This document shows, piece after piece, positions 37,403-48,765 of a stretch of DNA of 64,000 nt (its first letter is position 1; the number at the start of each line of letters is the position of its first letter). The DNA lies in assembly GCA_032191485.1 (NCBI GenBank), contig JAVDOI010000006.1:7799556-7863555 (forward strand), in the 5' to 3' direction. Under the pieces are notes generated by a model, which saw only the letters and a list, made by a program, of their open reading frames with translations, was not told the origin of the DNA and did not search any database. Source of the stretch: Leptoclinus maculatus. Its lineage: Eukaryota > Chordata > Actinopteri > Perciformes > Stichaeidae. The position numbers and the translations under genes are program-made.

Positions 37403-38253
37403 GTTTAAAACCTTTTCCTACCTAGCCCCATTTTTAGGCTTCTGCTCGAAAATACTATACCCATACTCAAAGGGGCCTTACTCTCTAACTACATGGTCTA
37501 TTTGAATAATTTCAATGGAGTAATAACACTAAGAAGGGGTTGCTCGTATGAATTGTGTAAATATTGTGTATATGTTACTGGTTAAGAGGAAAGGAAGATG
37601 GCACACAGCTCAAATTGAAAAGTGTCAAGTTCGCCTGAAGACAAAGCACTTTTTGACATCATTTCTTTGAAATAATGGCAGCTGACACTTCTAACACCTC
37701 TCCCAAATCATAGCACAACATGTCAGCAGTGCACTCTCTGCAAAGTTTGACTTTGATAAAGTGAAGCAGAACAAAATTAGAGGTTTTAGTACAGAGAGTT
37801 TAGGCGAGGTTTCCAAAATGTGCATTTGGGCACCATGTGTGCCATGTGTGCCATTTGAATTTTCTCATGTACCAAACTACATATTTCACTTGTATATTAC
37901 TAATGGTGTTCAATACATCCTAATACAGCAGTTTTGGGCTTTTTATTTATTTTTTGTTTATTTTTTTGTTTATTTTTATTTTTTTTATGATCTTTATCAA
38001 ACCATATAAGGAGCTTCCCTTAAGGGACCCTTAAGGGACCCTCTCGGCATATAAAGGTTAATTAAGGTACATTGAAGCAAGAGAAAGCAAGAGAAAAATG
38101 GGAAAACACTTAAAGTAATTCAAATCCTGCTGATATCTAATCAAACCCATACAATATAATGTTGTTGTTTTTTGCAGCAAGTTTAAATGGAGGTTGGCAA
38201 ATAGTAAAAACACTTTTTCCCATAATCACCTTTTCCAGGAGGATGATCGAATA
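37403..38253. other. Non-coding stretch; T-rich patch at 37940-37988
   Basis: A T-rich low-complexity run lies at about 37940-37988. CCTTAAGGGAC is repeated in tandem at about 38018-38040. No gene recognised. Confidence 0.45.
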
Positions 38254-38280
38254 GAGCTGAAGACACTTGGTCTTCAGCTC
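38254..38280. repeat. Perfect 11-bp hairpin, 5-base loop
   Basis: GAGCTGAAGAC (38254-38264) pairs perfectly with GTCTTCAGCTC (38270-38280) around the loop ACTTG. Origin unknown. Confidence 0.85.
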
Positions 38281-39889
38281 GTCAGTCGCCTCTCACTTTC
38301 TCTGTGTTTGCCTATTTTGTGTATAAAATACTTGTCCTACATGACCTGAAGAAAAGGGCTGTGGTGTTCCGCTTTGCTCAGCACTCTGGCTCGTATAAGT
38401 AGGCCCAAATGTCGAATTCCAGCCTTACACTATTGTGATTGGCAGGCATTAAAATAATGCAGAAGTACAATCTGTAGATTGAACAACAACCAAAGAGCCG
38501 TCAAAAGTCCGCTGGTAAATGAGCAGGGAGCTCTGGGTGCTGGCAACACGGAGAGAAATGTAACAGTGTTCATATGCATGTACTCACATTATATAACTTT
38601 TAGACCTTTTTTGAACCAGCATATCCAAGATTATTTGTTGTCCTGTAATTGTTTTTTGAAACAATTTTGAAATAAACTAAATTCCGAACCGAAAGTCAGC
38701 TTCCTTCTGTCATAGCTGTACTGTATGCGTAGTTTAAATGTAGTCTGGCAGTCTGGCCATGTTCATGTTCAACTTGAAACCACAAAATGAGAAGTAAGAC
38801 ACAGAAAAGGCCGGTTGTGCCTAAAAATAATTCAACCGCATGCTGATTTCTCCGTGCGAAGGAGTTAGTTGGGGTCTTAAAGAAAGCCATTCATTATTTC
38901 CAAGCTGAGGTGGATTACTCGTCGACGGGTGCTGTTTGACATTTACCGTATGCATTTCATTATTGGAACTGACCTGGAAATTAACGACAGCTTCTCAGAG
39001 CCTCGGCTTCAACCACCCCCATGTGCAACTCGCCAAAGCATTGACCCTCTCCTCGTCTCCCTCCTGACCTTTCGGTACTGCATTATTTAACGCACACGAA
39101 TCCCACACACACCGCCACTGAATGCAAGGAAAAGGTATTGACAGAGACATATGGCTGCTGGTGGATAACATGCATAATTGAGGGGTAGGAAAACAGGTTA
39201 TATCCCTGGCTGAGGTGTGTTAGTCGAAGACACCGACCTTGGTCCTCTGTGCCCACCGCTGTGGGAGTAGACCTCTGTTTGAACGCCTAGTGCTAATTAT
39301 TCAATCATGTTGAACTACACACTATAATAACCCTGCACCATGGCCATATTTTATCCATGGGAAATTCCACAGTGCTGTAGTTTAGCACACAAAGACTGTG
39401 GCATTTCTTCAGACTATTTCAGACAAGTTTTGGATACTTTTTTGTCGGATTTTCAAAGGGCAATGTCGTTGAAAATACCCTGTTTGTAAAAGTCTGTGAA
39501 AAGATACCATGTGACTCTCCCTAATGTTAAAGAGAATGAGAAATAAATGTAAATTTTAGCTGGATTCCTGAGAGCGGTGCTGATTTGGAAAATCAACACA
39601 ATTAGTAACGTTACACAGTGACTTTACAGCAGATGGGTTTTACATTCCTGTAAAATAGCTTATTATTTTTTAGTTGCATTCAAAATCCATTACTTGCAAT
39701 GGCCTATGATAGACATATATATACAAGATTTTAAAAGAAGACGTTTGTCAGTTTAATCAAAGTCCTCAAAGAACAACAAATAAAGGTGCCTGGCTGTCTG
39801 CGATACACTGTCCCAGACCAGAGGACAACTTCCTCTCAGTGGCAGCACTTTGATGACTATCTGAAAAGTGTCACAAGGGGTCCAAAAAA
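38281..39889. other. Non-coding stretch, no gene recognised
   Basis: Unique-looking DNA without recognised genes or repeat ends. Confidence 0.4.
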
Positions 39890-40150
39890 GCAATTCAATA
39901 ATTAACAAGAGTTTACAAGAAAACCAAAGAAAATAAATGATAGCGTGCTGGAGGAGGACAATGAGTCGACATTAACAATCAGGTCTGCCAGTGAATAACG
40001 AGCTCGCCCCCAACATTTTAATTAGCAGCCCGCCGGACGGCACAGTGATTAATGAACACTATTTGATTTCAGCGTTGCTCTAAATTAATAACAAATTGAC
40101 ATTTAATGAAAATTACTTACTGCAATTGGAATTAAAGCTGCCTTTTGCCC
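39890..40150. promoter_or_regulatory. Candidate conserved non-coding element
   Basis: Repeat-free block unusually rich in homeodomain-type cores: CATTTTAATTAGCAGC, CAGTGATTAATGAAC, CTAAATTAATAAC and GCAATTGGAATTAAAGC. A CpG-containing segment, GCCCGCCGGACGGCAC, sits in the middle. The mixture of TAATTA words and preserved CpGs is typical of deeply conserved vertebrate elements. Inference only. Confidence 0.38.
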
Positions 40151-40580
40151 CTTTATGCACCACAGAATAATAATAACTACAAATGTTGTTATCCACAATT
40201 GATCATAAACATGTGCTAAAAGAGATATCAAAGGTGATGGGATTGAATTATGGGGGGGATTCTGAAAAACAACATTAACAGCACCAATTATCTTTTCATA
40301 GCCTCGGCTCTGGACAATAGGAGGACAAATTTCACTTAGCTGTTTATGTACGTCTTCCATGCCCTGTCTACATTGGAAACACTGCTCAGGGGTGACAATG
40401 GGAAACCAAAGGGTTAAGACCTCAGTATGGTTCAGACAAAGTGCTTGCTGGATTGTCTAATAGGTTCTGAACCCCCCTTTTCATTCGTGGGATGGTTGGT
40501 TGCATGTGACAATTTTGTGCAACTTTCCAAAACAGACAATCAGACAATCACATCCACTATACACAGCAAGTGACCAGTTA

Positions 40581-40652
40581 GGCCTTGAGAGGAAAGTTTA
40601 AACCCTTCCAACTGTCACACTTGGCAGGGTTTAAACTTTCCTCTCAAGTGCC
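40581..40652. repeat. Long near-perfect hairpin (22-bp perfect arms)
   Basis: The 22 bases at 40584-40605 (CTTGAGAGGAAAGTTTAAACCC is split here as CTTGAGAGGAAA + GTTTAAACCC) are exactly complementary to 40627-40648. The stem continues inward for five of six pairs (TTCCAA with TTGGCA), leaving a 9-base loop. It continues outward after a one-base bulge (GGC with GCC). A run of seven T follows at 40654-40660. It is too perfect for an ancient sequence under neutral decay. It could be a recent foldback insertion or a small structured RNA. Confidence 0.9.
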
Positions 40653-40660
40653 CTTTTTTT

Positions 40661-41426
40661 ATTCTTCACACATCTACACTACTGTGCCATCCCTGTGTGC
40701 ATGTACGACCTAGTGCAGAATTGTCAAAAGTGTTCAGGTTTATCTCCATTTGTACGATTCTGCAGTCTGCAAAGATACAGAATTCTTGGAAGGCACACCC
40801 TGCCCTAGTCAAATTGATATACTACCACAGTCACTCGCAACAGGAACATAATTATAAAACCTTGTAGCGTCATAACATTTTCTTTATTTATGTTTAGGGA
40901 CTTAGTTAGGTTAAGTTAGGAAAAGATTATTGTCTTGGTTCAATCTGGTCTTTAACAGAACATTCCACGGTGTCTTGAAGCACCAGACATAGCGTGTTTT
41001 GCTTTATTAATATTTAAGAAACCTGATATTTCCCTAACCGTTACAAACATGCACGTCTACAGTGTACGAGTCCTGAGCTTTGTAAGCCTTCCATCCACCC
41101 TGACCATCAATAGCACTTGTCTCACTTGAAGATATGTTGCCATGAAACATATTGTAGGCAGCAAATAAATTTTTCCCCAACAACATATTTGGCGATACAA
41201 ATTAGTTGTGTAAATACATAATTCACAGGAGACAGGGATGTGCAACGTTTTCTCGCGAAGATACTCAGGCCTCGGAGAAAAGTTACTTTTGATATGCAAC
41301 TATTCAGTAGTCAAAAAAATATTACAAAAAAAGTGTTGACTGTTAAATCAGCCGGTTAGCAGACTGCACTTATAATAAAATCTCAACTTTATTAGCAGTA
41401 CTGAATTTGTGTTTGCTCTGAGCTGC
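40661..41426. other. Non-coding stretch, no gene recognised
   Basis: AT-rich unique-looking DNA with no supported feature. Confidence 0.4.
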
Positions 41427-41455
41427 TTGATCTCCAGCCTCTAGCTGGAGATCAA
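41427..41455. repeat. Perfect 12-bp hairpin, 5-base loop
   Basis: TTGATCTCCAGC (41427-41438) pairs perfectly with GCTGGAGATCAA (41444-41455) around the loop CTCTA. Origin unknown. Confidence 0.85.
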
Positions 41456-42779
41456 ACACTTCATTTGTCTTGGTGGGGGTTGTGGCGCAGCATCCACCAG
41501 GTGAGTCTGTACCCCGAAGCATGGCGGCCACCTGTTGGCGCATCAGCCCATGATGCCTTGGACACAGACACACTAGCCTGGGGGTTCTGTTTTTTTCGCC
41601 TCGGCTGCCTCCCTCCCCGGCCCACCCCGCTGCCCTTTTATTTCTGAATGCAGAACCTAACTGACCACATAGAGCTCCAATCAATATTTTTGCTCCTCTG
41701 AAGATCAAAAAGGGCTTTGTTTATGTGTATTTCAGTGAGACCGGGTCTCCAGTTGAGGAGCCCCTCTGTGATTACTGCTCCATGCAGAATCCACCACTGT
41801 TCATTTGTCTGTATGAATGTCTGCACTCCACTTTATTACTACGCCCTCATGTTGGTCTGTACTCTGCTTTTGACTGAGAAGAGAGATGATTAGTTTCTGA
41901 CGTTAGTGCGCATGTGTGTGCACATGCTTCTGTAAAGTCCAGTAAGAATTCTGTGATGCCTGCGTCCATTTTAAATAAAGAATCAGACTCATTTCACCTT
42001 CTACCCGATATATTTCCAGGAGTCGTGCTGTTAGCACATTCCAATCCGAGTGCCTCTCAGCCCCTTAATGGCAACAACAAACAGCCAGGGTTTGTTTGGC
42101 TTTATCAATGTTTGATAAACGCTCAGAGCTCCACACCAGAGCAGTCCGTGTTTCAGTCTTGCTCGAGTATCCCTCTCATCCTTTCACATTGTTTGCCTCA
42201 CAAAGATTTCTGCCCCAGTTGATTTATGGGTAATATTGCTGTCGTGGATTTAGTTATGCTTGGGAATTGTGATACCTGGCTGCTTATGAAATTACCAAAG
42301 ATGTTGACTGAGGTGGTGTAACGATGATACATTTACCAATAATGCCTCTATCCAGAGGAGCAATATCCAGCTCCATGGCAGTGTTGGGACTGTCACAGCT
42401 GTGTAATATTGAAATGTGCAACTTGCTTATTTTCAAATGAGTATGATTTGCTAATTTATTTTTGACAATTAAAGTGTAATAGATTGCACCGTTTAATATT
42501 CCTATAGAGTTGATGATGTCACCATCCGTAGCCTTAATTTGACCAGTGATGCAATAGGACAGGGCCTAATATCTGCAGTATATTTTCATATAGTCTTAGT
42601 TTCAGAATCACTGACTGATGATATTTTTTTAAACTTCTCCTAAATAAAATTTCTTGATCACAACCCTCAGGACATTCAATTATTTTTTGATTTGCACACC
42701 TAACAATATGACCTCCATTGTACATCACCCCATAGTTGTTATTTAGACTCACATTCTGTGTTGTTACAGTTTCATGAAT
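41456..42779. other. Non-coding stretch, no gene recognised
   Basis: Unique-looking DNA. Opposing frames at 41370-41826 have no recognised domain. Confidence 0.4.
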
Positions 42780-43125
42780 AATGAAGAACAATCCATCAGT
42801 CAAAGAGCGGGGAAGGGAATCATCTTACTGTCATTTAGATGAAAAATCACACCACGCACTACATTTCCACAAAATGCCCAAGACATTCACCGAGGTGTTT
42901 ATCGGCCAACTGGCGATGGCTCACAACGAGACGCTTCAAATCGCCCCAGGGAAAGAGACGTTTGGAGCAATAACAAATTAGACATTGAAATAAGACGACT
43001 CAATAGCACAGCAGACAAATTACAGGAGCCGGGCAGTCCTCATTAATTCTAACTGTGGGCTCCTCGGCTGCATTGATCATATCCTCCATTTATTCCAGTA
43101 AACGGTGAAAGAATGAGTGATATGA
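42780..43125. promoter_or_regulatory. Candidate conserved non-coding element, about 350 bp
   Basis: Long repeat-free block of even composition: GGTGTTTATCGGCCAACTGG, GGAGCAATAACAAATTAGAC, CAGACAAATTACAGGAGC, CCTCATTAATTCTAACTG. Several CpGs are retained in otherwise AT-leaning sequence. A 66-codon + strand frame covers part of it but has no recognised family. It is one of the strongest candidates in the window. Inference only. Confidence 0.4.
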
Positions 43126-44480
43126 TATGAAGATGGCATTGGTGTTCTCTTTTCGTCTAACCCCAGGTCACCACTGAATATTATTATTAAGCACAGTATA
43201 CTGTATGTACGTGAAGGTTATCACATCTGAGCAGATATAATTACCGGGGCGGTGTGAAATCACTTACTCGTGTTGTTCTCCTTCCAATCCTTACTAATGG
43301 AGTTGGAGAGGTGTAAACAATAAGGGTGGAGCCAAGGAGATGCTCTGCCCAAACATGTCCACTATCATCAGATCGGAGAAGAGAATAATGAATGCAGGCG
43401 AAGGGCTGATAATATGTAAGTGGAGCACAGCACAGTCAGCCATCACAAACTTAATAGAAAGTTATGGGTGTATCAGTATATGGCTGGTGCTTGAGCCCGA
43501 CAAGGGAGAAGTCAATGATTGTTCAGTGCTGATGACAGCAATCAGAAGCTCTCCCTGGTTGCTGTGGGGTTTGGGTAATGGTAGTGGAGTACATATCTAA
43601 GTACCAAAGGGAGCAAGAGACCTGACAAGGTTTAAAAACTCACACTCCACCATTAGGCTCTATAAAAACAAAGTTCTGACCCCAAACCTCATGTGCTTAA
43701 GGTGTAGGAAATCATGGAGCAGCTGCCACCATGACGGATTTACAGATGCAACATAGTCTAACCATTGAGGCATATACACAGTTCAATCTAATGCAAAACA
43801 AACCATTAGCAAAATATTACATTGTATGTCCAAACCGGACTTTAAAAACTAACTTTGTTTCATATGCAGAATGATTTCAGCAAATGGTCAGAAGTCATCC
43901 TACGATGTTTTTTTAAACCACAGCATGTTTGCTCATTATGTCTTTCAGCACGCGGGCACCATACTTCTTCTACAGGAAGTGCGTAGGAGATGTTATACAC
44001 AGTGAGCTGGAGCATTCAGACATGTGCACGTGTCCACAAGCAAGACAAGAAAGACTCCCAGGTTGCTTCATTTTGAACGGTCCATTTTGCTGAAACTTGC
44101 TGGAGATGTAGGGGAACAAAGAGATATAGAGTGAGTGAGGGGAGACAGGATGGAATAGAGAGAATGAGATGGAACTGAGAGAGAGGACCACCTCTCGAGG
44201 ATTGGACTGTCAGGGAAGAGAAGAAGGGAAGAGAGGTGAGCAGGGATAAATTAATGACCAGTATAGTGGGAAGTGGGAGAATACTGGCACTCGGCTCTGG
44301 CACAAGCAGATATGGAATCCTCTTTATGCTTATTTACTTTACATTGTTTTCTCCTTTTCTCTTCCCTTTTGCTTTCCACTTCAACATAGGACACATCAAT
44401 ATGTAAGCTACTTGATTTTCTTTTTGGATGACATTTCAAGAGAACCAAAAAATGATTTCCATGATTTTGAATGGCCAAAC
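43126..44480. other. Non-coding stretch, no gene recognised
   Basis: Unique-looking DNA. A purine-rich patch at about 44110-44245 gives low-complexity minus-strand frames. No gene. Confidence 0.4.
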
Positions 44481-45199
44481 TATGGAAGCCCATTCCCGAC
44501 AGCAAAAATAAATAAAAGATCACTAAAAAAAAAAAATGTATGAAAAATAAGATCACTAAAAAAAAAAAAAAAAAAAAATAGTAACTTAAAAAAAATAAAT
44601 AAATGTAATTCACAAAAAAAAAAAAAAGAAAAAAAGAATCCACCCACAAAATAAATAATAATAATTCTAATAATTTTTTATTTTTTTTATTTTACTTTTT
44701 TTCCACCAACAAAAAAATTAAAATAAAAAAAATGTTGGTGCATCCATCTATAACCATAACACTGACCAGATTTTTTCCAGTTGCTATAGAAAGTCGAAAT
44801 TATGAGATACTTCAGTCATAGAAGCAGCTCTTCATAGGTTACTCTACATTTGACATATAAATGGATTGTGAGTACATTGAAGACTTCTTTAAAACGCGGC
44901 TTTACAATACAGATGATGTTTCACATGGATTGTACTGAGCAAACGCACCCTTGAATAGAATGTTAAGCAAGAAGCAGCTCTGGAGTATAAAGAATGAAAC
45001 CAATGTGGCTGAGGTGGCGACCAATATGGAAACATCTTTCTTTCTTTTTTTTTTTGCTGACAGAGAAAAAGTAAAGAAAAATATATATATATATATATAT
45101 ATAATTTTCTTTTTTTTTTTTTTGTGAATTAATTTTTTTTTCTTTTTTTTTGTGATCTTATTTTTTTTTTTTTATTGCTGGCGGGAATGGGCTTCCATA
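44481..45199. mobile_element. 719-bp non-autonomous DNA transposon, TA-flanked
   Basis: The element starts TATGGAAGCCCATTCCCG at 44481 and ends with the exact complement, CGGGAATGGGCTTCCATA, at 45199: 18 perfect terminal bases. The inverted similarity continues as CAGCAA(A)-rich sequence and repeated AAGATCAC words, so arms of more than 100 bases are A-rich on the left and T-rich on the right. The outermost TA on both sides may be a Tc1/mariner-like TA duplication. The roughly 300-bp middle has no transposase frame. A TA dinucleotide run lies at 45080-45103. Superfamily not proven. Confidence 0.75.
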
Positions 45200-45814
45200 C
45201 CAAACAAACTCTTTTCATCTTGAATTAATTTTACACTTTCATCAACGTGACAGGTTCAAATCCAATAGTACATACTGGCCTGCCCGGTTCTGGAAAGTCA
45301 TGCTTTAATGATTCTTTGTCTAGACCTATGTGCCTGCTTCATCCAAGCATTGGCCACTCATCAGGTCTGAAAACAAATGCCTCTGAGGCATTCTATTTTC
45401 AATTCCACCCACATTCATAGAAGTATGTATATGTGCAAGGCCATAAGGTTTGTTAATTGGTGGAAACATTGAGCATTAATGTGATATAACTTTTGAATGC
45501 ATTAATTTGCATGCTGGATAGCTGTGGAGTATATAGGGTACGTAGGGTGAAGGAGCAGTGGGGTCAGTGGGGAGATGTTAGGGTTGAATCCCTGCTGAAT
45601 ATATTGGAGCATGTCTCCCCTATGCGATTGAGGTACGGCTCAGAATTCCTCTCTACAGACTAAACTATCATATATTCCCCTCACACCGCTCCCCAAAGTC
45701 TCTCTATCTTTCCCTTTCACCGAGTCTCTGTATTTGTGTCTGTTCTCTTATCATATTCAACTTTGGATTCTGCCTTTTTGGTTAGATAATGAGACCGAGC
45801 ATGGTAATGGGTGC
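45200..45814. other. Non-coding stretch, no gene recognised
   Basis: Unique-looking DNA between a MITE and a candidate conserved element. Confidence 0.4.
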
Positions 45815-46090
45815 TTACTTTAGCATTTACTCAATAATATGAACACTTTAAATGCAACACAGCAATGCATATAGAATGATAATTACTTTAGCAATGATCA
45901 GCCTCAAGTAAATCAAGCCAATCACTGCTCATGCAGTGTGAACGTCAACTACATATTGGTCCATTATGGCAAACAATAATTAGTGGCGTGGAATGGGTGG
46001 TAAGTGTTAGTGGCAGCAGAAGTGGCCCAATGTGTTGAATTTATAACGATACAATTGTCACATTATGGGAAACGCTTTCTTTTGCATGCG
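45815..46090. promoter_or_regulatory. Candidate conserved non-coding element, about 275 bp
   Basis: Repeat-free block with AGAATGATAATTACTTTAGC, TCAAGTAAATCAAGCC, GGCAAACAATAATTAGTGG and ACGATACAATTGTCACATTA. It has multiple homeodomain cores, a SOX-like ACAAT word (AACAATAATTAG) and the CAATTG palindrome in one stretch, with no microsatellite drift. It is among the best candidates by eye. Inference only. Confidence 0.42.
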
Positions 46091-46616
46091 TCCTTTCCTT
46101 CCCCAAGTTGCAATCAGTTGTAGCTGGAGGTTAGCTGCTCACAGGCATCTTAAATGAGGAATGCAAATAATGCTAACAAGTTGTAGCTGTGAGGCTCTAC
46201 GCATTGCTGGAATAATCTTTTCCCCCTCAGACTGCCAGCCATTGGCGCTGTCCATGGTCCTGACATGCTCAAGCATTGAAAGAAAGGGAGCAGGGAATTG
46301 TTCAGTGAGTGCTCTGTGTCCTGCGAGATAGGGGCATGGCTGGAAGAATAAGTGACAATCAACAGGGCCAGATATTTCCTTTAAGAGGGAGGTTTAAGGA
46401 ACACAACAAGTGTCTAGACTTGGGGTGGCTTTTGGCTGTGAGTGAAGTGACTTAAGTGCAGTTCAAGGTGGTACTACTCTCTTTTTTTTAGGTAAAGAAA
46501 GTGCACCATTAGCTGCCAGCATCTGTGCTGTATATGCTTTCCAAAAGAAACACAGACCAACAGTATTTTTCTTCATAAACACATTTAGGTCATCATCTCA
46601 AGTAACTTATCAATAT

Positions 46617-46988
46617 GGTCTCACTCCCAACTAGTCAAATACAGCAGCTTGGTCCTACTCTACTCCTACTCTTCGAACTATGATGCTCTAGGAACCCCTC
46701 CAGCATATGTTTTGGCTGTGGCATGGACAGCATGTCAGTTTACACTCATTACATGCATAATGAACCTAGTGTTCACGGGAAACTTTTCACAGGAACAGAA
46801 CACCCTACGTGCTTTTTCTTGCTCTTTATACTACACCGACTGCTATGTCTAATAATGACGCAGATGGGTTTACATTAGAGTTACTTGAAAGCCTGGTGCA
46901 TCTCACACAGAAGATAAAGTTTGCGTCGGTATCGGACGCCGAGAGGCACTGACTAAGCATCGGTATTTGATGATTTGGGAGTGAGACC
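46617..46988. mobile_element. 372-bp MITE with terminal inverted repeats
   Basis: The left end GGTCTCACTCCCAACTAGTC and the complement of the right end, GGTCTCACTCCCAAATCATC, agree over the first 14 bases and then through a shared CAAATAC, so about 27 bases are inverted copies. The interior has GCGTCGGTATCGGACGCC near the right arm. I recall a percomorph repeat with these ends. No transposase frame. Target-site duplication is not clear, so the exact outer limits may shift by a few bases. Confidence 0.65.
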
Positions 46989-48237
46989 GGGTTGAAATTA
47001 CAGCGCTGACACCCAGCAGCTAAACAGATCTCTTTATTCTCTATATTTTGTATATCTGTGATCATTTGATTAATGTTGGCCACTCACAAAGGTGCACCTA
47101 CTGTGCCTGACCATGTCAGAACTACCACTCAACGTTGTTTGAGTGGTAAATAGTTGTGCAGCACTCTGGAAACACACGTCGTATCCTTAAAATCAGAGAG
47201 TACGGACACACACACAGTATTCCTTCTGCTGAACGATGGATATCGAGATTTAATTACCTGGAAGGGAAAGCACTTACTGTCAAAGAGTTATAATATTTAT
47301 TGTGAATGGGTTTATAGTTACACTTGACGGAAAAGGTTCTGCTCTCGAGGGAGCTCCCTCAAGGATTCTGCCTGGAGCACTAAAGCCCCCAGGGCATAGT
47401 GCACATATACAATTCATGGCATACAGATAAATGGAATAATAGCATAAGCCTCGACAAATGTGGCTGGTTGTCTCTAGTCACAAAGCAAATCAGCTGATGT
47501 GTTATTACCAATCAGCTGTAGAAGTAAGTGTGAGCTGTTGATCAATAATGCATCCATGACTACAAAGTTCTGTGTGAGCTAAATTGATGCTCCATTTGTG
47601 TATGACATCATTGGTAAGTACTGCCCATTCCTTTAACCCTGCACACACTCTGTCTTAATTGTTTTCAAGATTTCAATTGAATGAGCATTTAAATGTGTGG
47701 CAGATGACACATTGATAGCGGAATCCAAGAGAGTGAACTCAAGAGTGAACAGAAGAGTTTACGGGATTTAGAAGTTTTGTTTTTGTGTCTCCAGCAAGCA
47801 CAGCCACAACAAACACTACGTGTGTTTCTGATTTCTGGGCAGAAATGTAGGTAAATGTAGGTACACAACAACTCATGATGGCATATCAAGTTTTGTGATG
47901 ATGTGAAAATGTGATGAAAAATTAAATACTAAGCAAAATAGGAAGTTAAAAGAAAAAAAATATAGATTAGCTTGAGAATCTTAAGTGTTTAGTTGATAAG
48001 TATAATGTCTAATGAGCTCATAAGATGAAGAAGACAGTCAGGGGAGACAAGAAACAACAACACAGTAACAAAATACAATAGTCTGAAGACCTTTCCCCTG
48101 TACAGTGTTTTCACTTTGGGAAATCCAATCTCTAACCTAACCAAGTTGAGTTTTCTGCTTCACTGGCGTGAACAGGCCTGGCCACTCACCTGCAGTGTAA
48201 TTAAAGCTAAACAAACTCCATCAATCAGCTGCCATTA
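46989..48237. other. Non-coding stretch with two small inverted repeats
   Basis: Holds a 10-bp stem hairpin at 47123-47148 (TACCACTCAA with TTGAGTGGTA) and the 14-bp palindrome GAGGGAGCTCCCTC at 47347-47360. No gene recognised. Confidence 0.45.
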
Positions 48238-48425
48238 CCGCAGAGGGGAAGGGAGAAAAGAAGGGAGAGGGGAGAAAGAAAAGATGGTGGACGGGAGGGA
48301 AGAGAGGCGGGAGGAATGCAGAGCGAGGGACGTTGAAAGGAGGGATGGAGAAAAAGAGGACAGAAGAAGAAGGAGAGACAGAGGGAGGGAGACGGGGAGG
48401 ATTGGGGGCAGGAGCCGGGGAAAAG
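48238..48425. repeat. Homopurine-rich tract, about 190 bp
   Basis: Almost entirely G and A on the + strand, with few pyrimidine interruptions. It contains many GGGAGG/GGAAGG words and a G-rich 3' end (GGGGAGGATTGGGGGCAGG) that could form a G-quadruplex. Both-strand open frames here are Arg/Glu/Gly or Ser/Pro low-complexity artefacts. Confidence 0.9.
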
Positions 48426-48541
48426 AAAACGAAACAATCTGGCCAAATCAGGTTTGGAGTGGAGGGTAGTGAGCAGAGTGATTACAGCAACTAGACTGAC
48501 TCACCCAGAGAGAGGGCCCTGGGGAGCTGACTAGGTGCATT

Positions 48542-48566
48542 CACACACACACACACACACACACAG
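48542..48566. repeat. (CA)n microsatellite
   Basis: About 12 CA units, ending in GAACAG. Confidence 0.93.
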
Positions 48567-48722
48567 AACAGTGCACATTCTGTATATAACTTGCACACAA
48601 AGCTGGTCACATATACTCTCTCTGTAAAATTCAGAAAACGCTCCATTATTGTCAAAAGCATTTCACATTTGTGAACAGCAGTGATTCAGTGCCGCAGGCT
48701 TTATATCTGCCCATGCATACTG

Positions 48723-48724
<2 letters not shown>

Positions 48725-48763
<39 letters not shown>
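48725..48763. repeat. (CA)n microsatellite
   Basis: About 19 CA units between TGTATA and GGTTATTG. Confidence 0.95.

Positions 48764-48765
<2 letters not shown>

Noticed and set aside
44520..44720. Poly-A tail of a processed pseudogene
   Set aside because: The A-rich sequence is one arm of the 719-bp inverted-repeat element, with a matching T-rich arm at its other end.
47347..47360. 14-bp palindrome GAGGGAGCTCCCTC
   Set aside because: Short palindromes of this length are expected by chance in 64 kb and no context supports a function.
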